From the NCBI GenBank assembly GCA_900548535.1, contig URLG01000013.1, positions 1 through 47,916 on the forward strand: a DNA stretch of 47,916 nt, given 5' to 3'. The stretch's first letter is position 1, and each line of letters begins with the position of its first letter. A model generated the notes under the pieces. The model ran no database searches. It saw nothing but the letters and a program-made list of their open reading frames with translations, and had not been told where the DNA came from. Position numbers and translations under genes: made by a program. Positions 7,397 through 14,771 of this stretch are shown here, piece after piece. The stretch comes from Candidatus Segatella intestinihominis. Lineage in GTDB: Bacteria > Bacteroidota > Bacteroidia > Bacteroidales > Bacteroidaceae.

Positions 7397-7534
7397 ATGA
7401 AGAAATTGAAAATCAGTAAGATTTGGATTGCCTTCTTAGTGGTGGTAATCGTAGCTATGGCGGCATGGGCGCTGGTAAATGAAGAACGAAGAGTGAATAG
7501 TGAAGAATTCTCTTCCAAAATATTCCACAAATAA
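7397..7534 (+). pseudogene. Truncated efflux adaptor gene (N-terminal membrane anchor only)
   Basis: A 45-codon frame, ATG 7397 to TAA 7532-7534, begins MKKLKISKIWIAFLVVVIVA: a short basic start and one membrane helix. This is how HlyD/MacA-type periplasmic adaptor proteins begin, and its place right after a tolC-family gene is where such an adaptor normally lies. After residue 28 the sequence turns into GAAGAACGAAGAGTGAATAG-type DNA, a low-complexity intergenic repeat of this lineage, and stops. The biotin/lipoyl-like and barrel domains are absent. The adaptor identity is inferred from position and the anchor only. Confidence 0.55.
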
Positions 7535-7566
7535 TTTGGTTAATAAGAAGAAAAGTTGTACTTTTG
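7535..7566 (+). promoter_or_regulatory. Promoter of kdsB-tilS-GH25, with an overlapping hairpin
   Basis: -33 TTTGG (7535-7539), 19-bp spacer, -7 TACTTTTG (7559-7566). The -7 region lies in an imperfect inverted repeat: AAAGTTGTAC (about 7552-7561) pairs with GTGCAACTTT (about 7577-7586) and is followed by more Ts. The repeat could be an operator or a terminator shielding kdsB from upstream transcription. Confidence 0.75.
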
Positions 7567-7607
7567 CGTTTGCAATAGTGCAACTTTTTTAATATATATA
7601 ATAAGGT

Positions 7608-8354
7608 ATGAAATTTATAGGAATAATTCCAGCAAGATACGCTTCTACGCGATTCCCTGGCAAGCCATTGGCGCTGCTGGGTGGCAAACCCGTGATACAG
7701 CATGTATATGAGAAGGTGGCAGCCGTACTGGAGGCTGCCTATGTGGCTACTGACGATGAGCGCATCTATGACGCCGTGAAGGCATTCGGCGGCAACGTGG
7801 TGATGACCCGCAAGGACCACAAGAGCGGCACCGACCGCATAGAGGAAGCCATCGAGAAGATAGGTGGCGACTGGGACGTGGTGGTCAATGTGCAGGGCGA
7901 TGAGCCATTCGTGGCTAAGAGTCAGCTCGACACCATCTGCCATTGTTTCGACGACCCAACCACCCAGATAGCAACCCTGGGCAAGGCTTTTACATCCATG
8001 GAGGCAGTGGAGAATCCTAACAGCCCTAAGATAGCCGTGAGCAATCAGGGATTTGCCCTCTACTTCTCGCGCAGCGTGATACCTTACGTGCGTGGCAAGG
8101 AGCGAAAGGACTGGCTCCAGAACTTCCCTTACCTCAAGCACCTGGGCATCTACGCCTATCGCAAGGAGGTTTTGAGAGAGGTTACCCAGTTGCCACAGAG
8201 CTCGCTGGAGATAGCCGAGAGCCTGGAGCAGCTGCGCTGGTTGCAGAATGGCTATAAGATCAAGGTGGGAACCACCGACGTGGAGACCGTGGGCATCGAC
8301 ACCCCAGAGGACCTGCAGAGAGCAGAGGAATTCCTGAAGGGAATGAAGAATTAA
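7608..8354 (+). CDS. kdsB: 3-deoxy-manno-octulosonate cytidylyltransferase
   Basis: A 248-residue cytoplasmic enzyme activating Kdo as CMP-Kdo for lipopolysaccharide inner-core synthesis. The nucleotidyltransferase motif IPARYASTRFPGKPL (residues 5-19) and the later VNVQGDEPF, FSRSVIPY and HLGIYAYRKE are diagnostic of KdsB. Length is standard. It is the first gene of a plus-strand cluster with tilS (20 bp downstream) and the GH25 gene, and has its own promoter at 7535-7566. Its presence supports a Gram-negative envelope with Kdo-containing lipopolysaccharide. Confidence 0.97.
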   Translation: MKFIGIIPARYASTRFPGKPLALLGGKPVIQHVYEKVAAVLEAAYVATDDERIYDAVKAFGGNVVMTRKDHKSGTDRIEEAIEKIGGDWDVVVNVQGDEPFVAKSQLDTICHCFDDPTTQIATLGKAFTSMEAVENPNSPKIAVSNQGFALYFSRSVIPYVRGKERKDWLQNFPYLKHLGIYAYRKEVLREVTQLPQSSLEIAESLEQLRWLQNGYKIKVGTTDVETVGIDTPEDLQRAEEFLKGMKN

Positions 8355-8374
8355 GAATTTATAATTAATAATTC

Positions 8375-9760
8375 ATGAGTCAGATAGAGCAAAAGGTTAG
8401 CAAGTATATCCATCGCCATCACCTGCTAAAGCATGATGGTCGATACATCGTGGCACTGTCGGGCGGGGCTGATAGTGTGGCGTTGCTATGCATTCTGGAT
8501 GCGCTGGGCATGAACATCTCTGCCGCCCATTGCAATTTTCATCTGCGTGGTGAGGAGAGCTATCGCGACGAGCAGTTCTGCGTAGACCTCTGTCAGAAGA
8601 TGGGCATCTCCCTGAGCCGCATCCACTTCGACACCCAGGAGTATGCCCAGTTGCACAAGGTGAGCATCGAGATGGCGGCTCGCGACCTGCGCTATCGCTA
8701 CTTTTCCCAGCTGGCCAAGGACCTAGAGGCTGACGGCATCTGCGTGGCGCACCATCGGGACGACAATGTGGAGACCCTCTTGCTCAATCTGCTCCGAGGC
8801 TCGGGCATCGACGGACTGGCAGGCATCGCCCCCCAGAACGGCAATATCCTGCGCCCCCTACTCTGCATCAGTCGTCAAGACATCTTGCAGTATCTCAAGG
8901 AGAAAGGTCAGGACTATGTTACCGACTCCACCAATCTGGAGGACGACGCCCTGCGCAATAAGATTCGCCATCACGTCATCCCCCTCTTGCAGACGCTGAA
9001 TCCCGCAGCCAGCGACAACATCGCCCTCTCGGCTAAGTATGTGCGCCAAGCCTGCGAGATGCTATCTGCCATGGGGGGTAGCCAACAGCATCAGGAAGGC
9101 ACTGAGGAGGAAGAAAATCCCCAGGCAGATACCCTATATATAAATAAGGTGGAAGTGATGCAGGCACCCAGTCCCGAATTTATGCTCCATCATCAGATAG
9201 GCAGCTACGGATTTCATGGCGAATGCATCGACAGCATCATCGAGGCAATGGAGGCCCAAGACGGTGGCGTGGGCAAGGTATGGAAAAGCAATGACCACAT
9301 GCTAGCCATCGACCGAGACAGCCTGCTCATCACCTCGCTCCATCACCTGGAAGTCTGCCAGCAAGAGAGCAGCTTTCGCATTCCGGAGGAAGGTAACTAC
9401 CACATCGGCAATCTCCAACTGCGCATCAAGCAATATGAGAAGGCAGCTGATTTCCAACCCAGCAAGTCGGCTCGTCGCATCACGCTCGATGCCGAGAAGG
9501 TGAACTTTCCCCTCGTATATAGACGCACTGAAACAGGGGATCGATTCCAACCCTTCGGCATGAAGGGCAGCAAACTGGTGAGCGACTATCTGACCGACCG
9601 CAAGCGCAGCTACCTCCAAAAGCTGGAGCAGCACGTCATCACCCACCGAGACGGAGACATCATCTGGCTCGTGGGCGAACGGACATCTGAGAAGACAAAG
9701 ATAACAGAGCAAACCCAGACGATTCTGGAAATAGAAATCAAAGATTATGAACAAAAATAA
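8375..9760 (+). CDS. tilS: tRNA(Ile)-lysidine synthetase TilS
   Basis: A 461-residue ATP-dependent enzyme that converts C34 of tRNA-Ile(CAU) to lysidine, so that it reads AUA instead of AUG. The N-terminal PP-loop LSGGADSVALL is at about residues 28-38, followed by AHHRDDNVETLLLNLLRGSG and a C-terminal TilS substrate-binding region with GDRFQPFGMKGSKLVSDYL. Length is typical. The last 14 bp overlap the start of the GH25 gene, which indicates translational coupling despite unrelated functions. Confidence 0.96.
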   Translation: MSQIEQKVSKYIHRHHLLKHDGRYIVALSGGADSVALLCILDALGMNISAAHCNFHLRGEESYRDEQFCVDLCQKMGISLSRIHFDTQEYAQLHKVSIEMAARDLRYRYFSQLAKDLEADGICVAHHRDDNVETLLLNLLRGSGIDGLAGIAPQNGNILRPLLCISRQDILQYLKEKGQDYVTDSTNLEDDALRNKIRHHVIPLLQTLNPAASDNIALSAKYVRQACEMLSAMGGSQQHQEGTEEEENPQADTLYINKVEVMQAPSPEFMLHHQIGSYGFHGECIDSIIEAMEAQDGGVGKVWKSNDHMLAIDRDSLLITSLHHLEVCQQESSFRIPEEGNYHIGNLQLRIKQYEKAADFQPSKSARRITLDAEKVNFPLVYRRTETGDRFQPFGMKGSKLVSDYLTDRKRSYLQKLEQHVITHRDGDIIWLVGERTSEKTKITEQTQTILEIEIKDYEQK

Positions 9761-11429
9761 GAAGAAGGGCATCGCTACGGCAGGTGCCCTATTCGTTTTA
9801 CTATTGGTGGCATTCGGATGCTGGACCTATCACTGTCTGTATCCGAGCCGACAGCGCGTGACTGAGGCAAAGGCCATCGTCAAGGCATACAGTCACTATG
9901 AATTCAGGCAGGACGGCAGGCTTATCTTCCGATTTGACGAAGACACCACCACCCTGGCAGCCTGTTTCATGGACCAATATGCCCTCTTGCCATCCTGCCA
10001 GGGCAGAATGGCTGTGGCTTACAACGCCAAACTAAGCAAGGACAGATATCAGAAGGTGGATGCCAACTCCCTATTCCAGGAGCGCATCGACTCGATAGAC
10101 AGCGCGTATGCCGACTCCAACTGGAAGGTGGGCGAACTGAACTACTACGTTCACTCCCACTCCGTGATGGACGAAGGCTACAACATGATATGCGACTACA
10201 CGCAGCGAGAAATCCTGATCAGAGACTCAGCCAAGAAGTTGGTTGACTCCTTGAAACACGTAAGAAAGAACGGCAAGGTGAAACTGGTGCGCAGCGTCAG
10301 CTACAGAGCCTTCTATCGCAATGAGGAAGGCAAGCTGGTCAGTGCGCCATGCCATCTACTGAAGCAGATGACGGGCTTGCATACCCTAGGCATCCACCAG
10401 TTTCAGCTCACATCAGCCGAGACTCCGCAAGGCGTGAGTGCCCTCTCGCCCCGCACAGCCTCATCACTGGTAAGAGCACAAGCCAGCACCCTGCGTCGAG
10501 CCATCAACTATGGGCTCAAGCCCGACTCGCTGGGCTGGTATGAAGGCAGCTACGATAGCATCTACCAAGCCAACGGACACGGCAAGTGGCAGGGCTACGA
10601 CGGCACCTACTATGAGGGCGCTTGGCAGGCAGGCAAGCGCGAGGGATTCGGATTCTGCATAGCACCCAAGAAGCCACTCCGTGTGGGCGAATGGAAGAAC
10701 GACCGATATAAAGGCGAACGACTGGTATACACCTCCGACCGCATCTATGGCATCGACATCTCCAAGTATCAGCACGGCAAGGGCAAGAAGAAGTATCCCA
10801 TCGACTGGAGCCGTCTGCGCATCACCCATCTGGGCAGCATCAGCCGCATCACCCATCTGGGCAGCGTCAACTTCCCCATCCGCTACATCTACATCAAGAG
10901 CACGGAGGGCAAGTCGCTTCTCAACCCATTCTATAAGAAAGACTACCGGGCAGCCAAGGCTCACGGATTCAAGGTGGGCACATACCACTTCTTCAGTACC
11001 ACGACGCCAGCCAGAGAGCAAGCCAATTTCTTCCAGAAGCATTCCATCATACAGAAGGGAGACTTCCCAGCCGTGCTGGATGTGGAGCCACTTCCTAGTC
11101 AAATCAAGAAGATGGGAGGAGTCGGAGTGCTCTTTGCCCGAGTGAGAACCTGGTTGAGACTGGTGGAGAGAGCCACTGGCAGGAAGCCAATCCTTTACAT
11201 CAGCCAATCCTTTGTAAACCGCTATCTGCCAATGGCTCCCGACTTGAAGAAGAACTATCAGGTATGGATAGCGAGATACGGAGAGTACAAGCCCGACATC
11301 CATCTGGTGTACTGGCAACTGTGTCCTGATGGCAGGGTGGCAGGCATCCGAGGAGAGGTGGATATCAACGTATTTAATGGCTATCATGATGCCTTCTTGA
11401 AATTCTTTAAGAATGAGAGTATTAGGTAA
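9747..11429 (+). CDS. Membrane-anchored GH25 (lysozyme-type) muramidase with MORN-like motif
   Basis: A 560-residue protein with an N-terminal membrane helix (about residues 9-28), a long region of unknown fold (about 30-275), a MORN-like stretch (GYDGTYYEGAWQAGKREGFG, about 280-300) and a C-terminal glycoside hydrolase family 25 domain from GIDISKYQ (about residue 333). Catalytic-type motifs are YIKSTEG, LDVEP (about 445) and INVFNG near the end. It probably cleaves peptidoglycan between MurNAc and GlcNAc on the periplasmic side. A nine-residue tandem duplication (RITHLGSIS/RITHLGSVN) sits inside the GH25 domain. The start overlaps tilS by 14 bp. Confidence 0.85.
   Translation: MNKNKKKGIATAGALFVLLLVAFGCWTYHCLYPSRQRVTEAKAIVKAYSHYEFRQDGRLIFRFDEDTTTLAACFMDQYALLPSCQGRMAVAYNAKLSKDRYQKVDANSLFQERIDSIDSAYADSNWKVGELNYYVHSHSVMDEGYNMICDYTQREILIRDSAKKLVDSLKHVRKNGKVKLVRSVSYRAFYRNEEGKLVSAPCHLLKQMTGLHTLGIHQFQLTSAETPQGVSALSPRTASSLVRAQASTLRRAINYGLKPDSLGWYEGSYDSIYQANGHGKWQGYDGTYYEGAWQAGKREGFGFCIAPKKPLRVGEWKNDRYKGERLVYTSDRIYGIDISKYQHGKGKKKYPIDWSRLRITHLGSISRITHLGSVNFPIRYIYIKSTEGKSLLNPFYKKDYRAAKAHGFKVGTYHFFSTTTPAREQANFFQKHSIIQKGDFPAVLDVEPLPSQIKKMGGVGVLFARVRTWLRLVERATGRKPILYISQSFVNRYLPMAPDLKKNYQVWIARYGEYKPDIHLVYWQLCPDGRVAGIRGEVDINVFNGYHDAFLKFFKNESIR
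10818..10871 (+). repeat. 27-bp in-frame tandem duplication inside the GH25 domain
   Basis: Two adjacent 27-bp units (10818-10844 and 10845-10871) begin CGCATCACCCATCTGGGCAG and differ at three positions near their ends. Because 27 is a multiple of three the reading frame is kept and nine residues are repeated, shortly after the first catalytic motif of the domain. Confidence 0.9.
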
Positions 11430-11497
11430 AAGATGGAAAATCCAAGGAATTTAAACTAATTATTGTTAAATTCCAACCAACCTCTTTTACTTTTTAG

Positions 11498-11505
11498 TAT
11501 CTTTG
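11498..11505 (+). promoter_or_regulatory. -7 element of the rpoD promoter
   Basis: TATCTTTG matches TAnnTTTG, 34 bp before the rpoD start. No good TTTG -33 element is present at 19-20 bp spacing, so the promoter may be weak or activator-assisted. Confidence 0.6.
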
Positions 11506-11539
11506 CATCTAAGTATGTAACTAAGAGAGGAATATAACA

Positions 11540-12412
11540 ATGAGACAGCTTAAAATTTCAAAGAGTATAACCAACAGAAACAGCGAGACGCTTGACAAAT
11601 ATCTCGTGGAGATAGGTCGCGCCCCGATGATTTCCATTGATGACGAGATAGAACTAGCCCAGGAAATCCGCAAGGGCGGCAAGAAGGGCGAAAGAGCCAA
11701 GAAGAGATTGATAGAGGCCAACCTGCGCTTTGTGGTGTCTGTGGCCAAGCAATATCAGCATCAGGGACTCACCCTGACCGACCTGATAGATGAGGGCAAC
11801 ATCGGTCTGATCAAGGCTGCCGAGCGATTTGATGAGACCCGAGGCTTCAAGTTTATCTCCTATGCCGTATGGTGGGTTCGCCAGAGCATCCTTCAGGCCA
11901 TCGCCGAGCAGAGCCGCATCGTGCGCCTGCCCCTGAACCAGGTGGGCTCACTCAACAGGGTGAACCAGGAGATTAACAAGTTTGAGCAGGAATATCAGCG
12001 CAAACCAAGCATCGAGGAGCTCTCGGACCGCACGGGCGTGGAAGAGGAAAAAATCTCTCAGAGCATGATGGCAAGCGGCCATCATGTGAGCATCGATGCC
12101 CCATTTGGCGAGGACGATGACAACTCCATGGCAGATGTGATGTCGAGCGGAGATGACAGCCGAACTGACAAGGAAGTGGACCATGAGAGCATGGCTACCG
12201 AACTGCTGGCAGTGCTCAAGAAGACGCTCAAAGACCGCGAGTGGAAGATACTCTGTGGCTGCTATGGCATCGGCGAGCCAGAGAAAGGCTTGGAGGAAAT
12301 GGGCGACAAGTTTGGACTCACCCGAGAGCGAGTGCGCCAAATCAGGGAGAAGAGCATCTTGAAGCTCAGAGAGTCGGGCAATATCAAGGTTTTGATGAAA
12401 TACTTGGGCTAA
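11540..12412 (+). CDS. rpoD: Primary RNA polymerase sigma factor RpoD/SigA
   Basis: A 290-residue group 1-type sigma-70 factor of the short Bacteroidota kind, without the long region 1.1 and non-conserved insert of E. coli RpoD. Visible parts are region 1.2 (YLVEIGRAPMIS), region 2 with LIEANLRFVVSVAKQY, DLIDEGNIGLIKAAERFD and FISYAVWWVRQSI for -10-type recognition and melting, region 3, and region 4 with FGLTRERVRQIREKSILKLR for the -35-type element. It is presumably the factor that reads the TTTG-N19-TAnnTTTG promoters in this window. It is monocistronic, between the GH25 gene and a leader-hairpin gene. Confidence 0.95.
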   Translation: MRQLKISKSITNRNSETLDKYLVEIGRAPMISIDDEIELAQEIRKGGKKGERAKKRLIEANLRFVVSVAKQYQHQGLTLTDLIDEGNIGLIKAAERFDETRGFKFISYAVWWVRQSILQAIAEQSRIVRLPLNQVGSLNRVNQEINKFEQEYQRKPSIEELSDRTGVEEEKISQSMMASGHHVSIDAPFGEDDDNSMADVMSSGDDSRTDKEVDHESMATELLAVLKKTLKDREWKILCGCYGIGEPEKGLEEMGDKFGLTRERVRQIREKSILKLRESGNIKVLMKYLG

Positions 12413-12438
12413 TATCCATATTGTAGATACTATTAGTC

Positions 12439-12461
12439 ATTTTGTGATAATTTCACAAAAT
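12439..12461. promoter_or_regulatory. AT-rich perfect inverted repeat after rpoD
   Basis: ATTTTGTGA (12439-12447) and TCACAAAAT (12453-12461) are exact inverted copies around 5 nt. There is no GC-rich stem or T-run, so it looks more like an operator for the downstream promoter (-33 at 12476) than a terminator. Confidence 0.45.
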
Positions 12462-12475
12462 AAAACGCCAAAAAG

Positions 12476-12507
12476 TTTGGGTATTTCTATAGTTTTCGTT
12501 AACTTTG
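12476..12507 (+). promoter_or_regulatory. Promoter of the DUF5686-like gene
   Basis: -33 TTTGG (12476-12480), 19-bp spacer, -7 TAACTTTG (12500-12507): a close match to the consensus. The transcription start would fall at or just inside the hairpin at 12509-12540. Confidence 0.85.
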
Positions 12508-12508
12508 C

Positions 12509-12548
12509 AATCGGGTACAGACTATATCTGTAGCCCGATTTTTGTTTT
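12509..12548 (+). terminator. Terminator-like hairpin between promoter and start codon
   Basis: AATCGGG (12509-12515) pairs with CCCGATT (12534-12540) and TACAGA (12516-12521) with TCTGTA (12527-12532), with one bulged G and a 5-nt loop. A TTTTGTTTT tract then runs directly into ATG 12549. It may end rpoD transcription, or act as an attenuator or 5'-end stabiliser for the next gene. Confidence 0.7.
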
Positions 12549-14678
12549 ATGAGAAGATATCTACTAATCATCATTACCATCGTCTTCTGCACCACCAACT
12601 TATGGGCTGGCAAGAGAAGACCATCATCGAACGACGCTTTCGCCGACTCGGTGATGCGACTGGTGTTTCACTATGCCGCAACAGTAGATACCACGGGGCA
12701 AGGCTCCCACTCATCCTATGCCTATACCAAATTCCAACTGCGCACCAACAAGCGCAATGTCACACTGATGCTCGTACCCACGATGTATGCCGTGGCTCAT
12801 GGCGGCAACCGTAAGTTTATCAGCGAATATTACAGCCAGCTGAAACTCGACAAGCAGGGCAAGCCCGTCATCAAGCGCTTGCTCAATTTGAGCACCATCC
12901 CCCATCGTCGCAGCACCATGGACCAAGCTCTGCGCTATCTGACTCCCAATGTGTATGGCGAGACGCTCTTCCAGGAGAACATCCTCTCGCCTTTCCATCG
13001 TTCCAACAGAAGATACTATACTTATTCCGTTACTCCCCTGCCCTTTGGCATGGCACAGATCTATGTGTACCCGAGGGTGAAAAACACGCAGGCAGTAACG
13101 GCTAGGGCCATCGTGAGTTCGAAGACCGGGAAGATCAGCCTCGTCGACTTTGAGGGCGAATATGACATGACCCACTTCTACATCTCCGTCAAGATGGGCA
13201 AGGAAGGCTTCTTCTCGCTCGGACCGGAGAAGTGTGACATGCGAGCCAACTTCCGCTTCATGTGCAATAGAATATCGGGCATGTATACCTCTGTATATAA
13301 TCTGTCAGAACCCCTGAGCGATACCCTGCGCCATGTAGCGGACACCGCCCAGATGGCAAGGGTGCGCCCCATCCAGCTGAACCAGGAAGAGGAATCCATC
13401 TATAAGCAGTATTTTATCCAACGAGCTAAGAATGATACGCTGGGCAACAAGTCCAAGAACGACTTCGTAAAAGATGTGCTCTGGGATGTGCTGGGCGACA
13501 ATATGCTCAATAGAATCTCCTCCGGATTTGGCAGCCAGAACCAGGGGTATTTCAGAATGAGTCCTATTCTGAACCCTCTCTATATGGGCTATTCGGGCAG
13601 AAAGGGATTGGTATATAAGTTTGATGTAAGAAGCAGCTATGCCTTTAACCGTGACTTGCAATTGAGCCTTCAGTTCAAGGGCGGCTACAGCATGAAGCAG
13701 CATCGCTTCTACTTCAAGGTGCCACTGGTGTTCAATTATAATGCCAAGCACGAAGGCTACTTCAGCATAGAGGTAGGTAATGGCAACCGAATCACATCCA
13801 ACAGAGTGGCTCGAAGTATGCTCGGCATCACTGAGCGAAGAGATTCTACAGGCATCGGAGCCGGAATGCCATTGGTGCCACCTGGTGGTTTTGGACAATC
13901 GCCCGTAAAGCCCGAGTTGCCTAGCAATGCCTATGGCGATGACATCTATGACTTCAAGGACAATTATCTCAGGATACTGAACCATTGGCGATTCAATCAG
14001 AACTTCGCCTGCGAGGCAGGATTGGTATCTCACAATCGTATAGCCGTGCGCCCTACCATCTATCGAGCTCTCGGCTACCCTACCACCTATACTTCTGTGG
14101 CTCCAGCCCTGGGCTTGGAGTGGTCGCCGATGGGCAGGAAGGGTCCCGTGCTGAAGTTGGACTATGAGCGAGGCATCAAGAACTTCTTCAAGTCAAACAT
14201 CAACTATGAGCGCTGGGAGTTTGATGCCCAAACCATCCTCTACTCCTCCAAGCGTCGCTCCTTCTCGCTGCGATTCGGCACAGGATTCTACACCAGGAAG
14301 GGTGATCACTGGGACTTCGTGGATTACACCAACTTCCATGACAATAACATTCCGGGAGGCTGGAACGATAGTTGGAGCGGAGAGTTTGAGTTGCTCAGTT
14401 CGCAATGGTACAATGCCAGCGACTACTATCTGCGCTCCAACTTCACTTACGAATCGCCTATGATCGTGGTAGCTTGGTTCCCTCTCATCGGCAGATATAT
14501 TGAGAAAGAGCGCATCTACGTGAGCGGACTCTCGGTGAAGCAACTTTCTCCCTACACGGAATGGGGCTATGGCATCACCACCCGACTCGTGACGCTCGGT
14601 GCCTTCGCAGCCTTCAAAAAAGGTAGTTTCGATGGCGTGGGATTCCGATTTGGATTCGAGCTGTTTAGCAACTGGTAG
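12549..14678 (+). CDS. Probable outer-membrane beta-barrel protein, DUF5686-like
   Basis: A 709-residue protein with a signal peptide (YLLIIITIVFCTTNLWA, cleavage near residue 21). The middle carries RPIQLNQEEESIYKQYF, which resembles the element before the C-terminal domain of DUF5686 proteins. The second half is rich in aromatic and alternating residues, for example SLQFKGGYSMKQHRFYFKVP and FSLRFGTGFYTRKGDHWDF, and ends VGFRFGFELFSNW with a terminal aromatic residue, the usual ending of outer-membrane barrels. It lacks the N-terminal carboxypeptidase-regulatory domain of many DUF5686 members. Family assignment is tentative, barrel topology more secure. Function unknown. A leader hairpin overlaps its 5' untranslated region. 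Confidence 0.65.
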   Translation: MRRYLLIIITIVFCTTNLWAGKRRPSSNDAFADSVMRLVFHYAATVDTTGQGSHSSYAYTKFQLRTNKRNVTLMLVPTMYAVAHGGNRKFISEYYSQLKLDKQGKPVIKRLLNLSTIPHRRSTMDQALRYLTPNVYGETLFQENILSPFHRSNRRYYTYSVTPLPFGMAQIYVYPRVKNTQAVTARAIVSSKTGKISLVDFEGEYDMTHFYISVKMGKEGFFSLGPEKCDMRANFRFMCNRISGMYTSVYNLSEPLSDTLRHVADTAQMARVRPIQLNQEEESIYKQYFIQRAKNDTLGNKSKNDFVKDVLWDVLGDNMLNRISSGFGSQNQGYFRMSPILNPLYMGYSGRKGLVYKFDVRSSYAFNRDLQLSLQFKGGYSMKQHRFYFKVPLVFNYNAKHEGYFSIEVGNGNRITSNRVARSMLGITERRDSTGIGAGMPLVPPGGFGQSPVKPELPSNAYGDDIYDFKDNYLRILNHWRFNQNFACEAGLVSHNRIAVRPTIYRALGYPTTYTSVAPALGLEWSPMGRKGPVLKLDYERGIKNFFKSNINYERWEFDAQTILYSSKRRSFSLRFGTGFYTRKGDHWDFVDYTNFHDNNIPGGWNDSWSGEFELLSSQWYNASDYYLRSNFTYESPMIVVAWFPLIGRYIEKERIYVSGLSVKQLSPYTEWGYGITTRLVTLGAFAAFKKGSFDGVGFRFGFELFSNW

Positions 14679-14771
14679 AAAGTGGCTGGCAGAGAAAGAT
14701 AAGAATCTTTAGCCGATAAGACAAGAGAATAAACAATAATCAATAATCAGAACAATATAAACAACATATAT

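Noticed and set aside
10464..11387. 307-codon open frame antisense to the GH25 gene
   Set aside because: Composition is that of a shadow frame and it begins inside the opposite gene.
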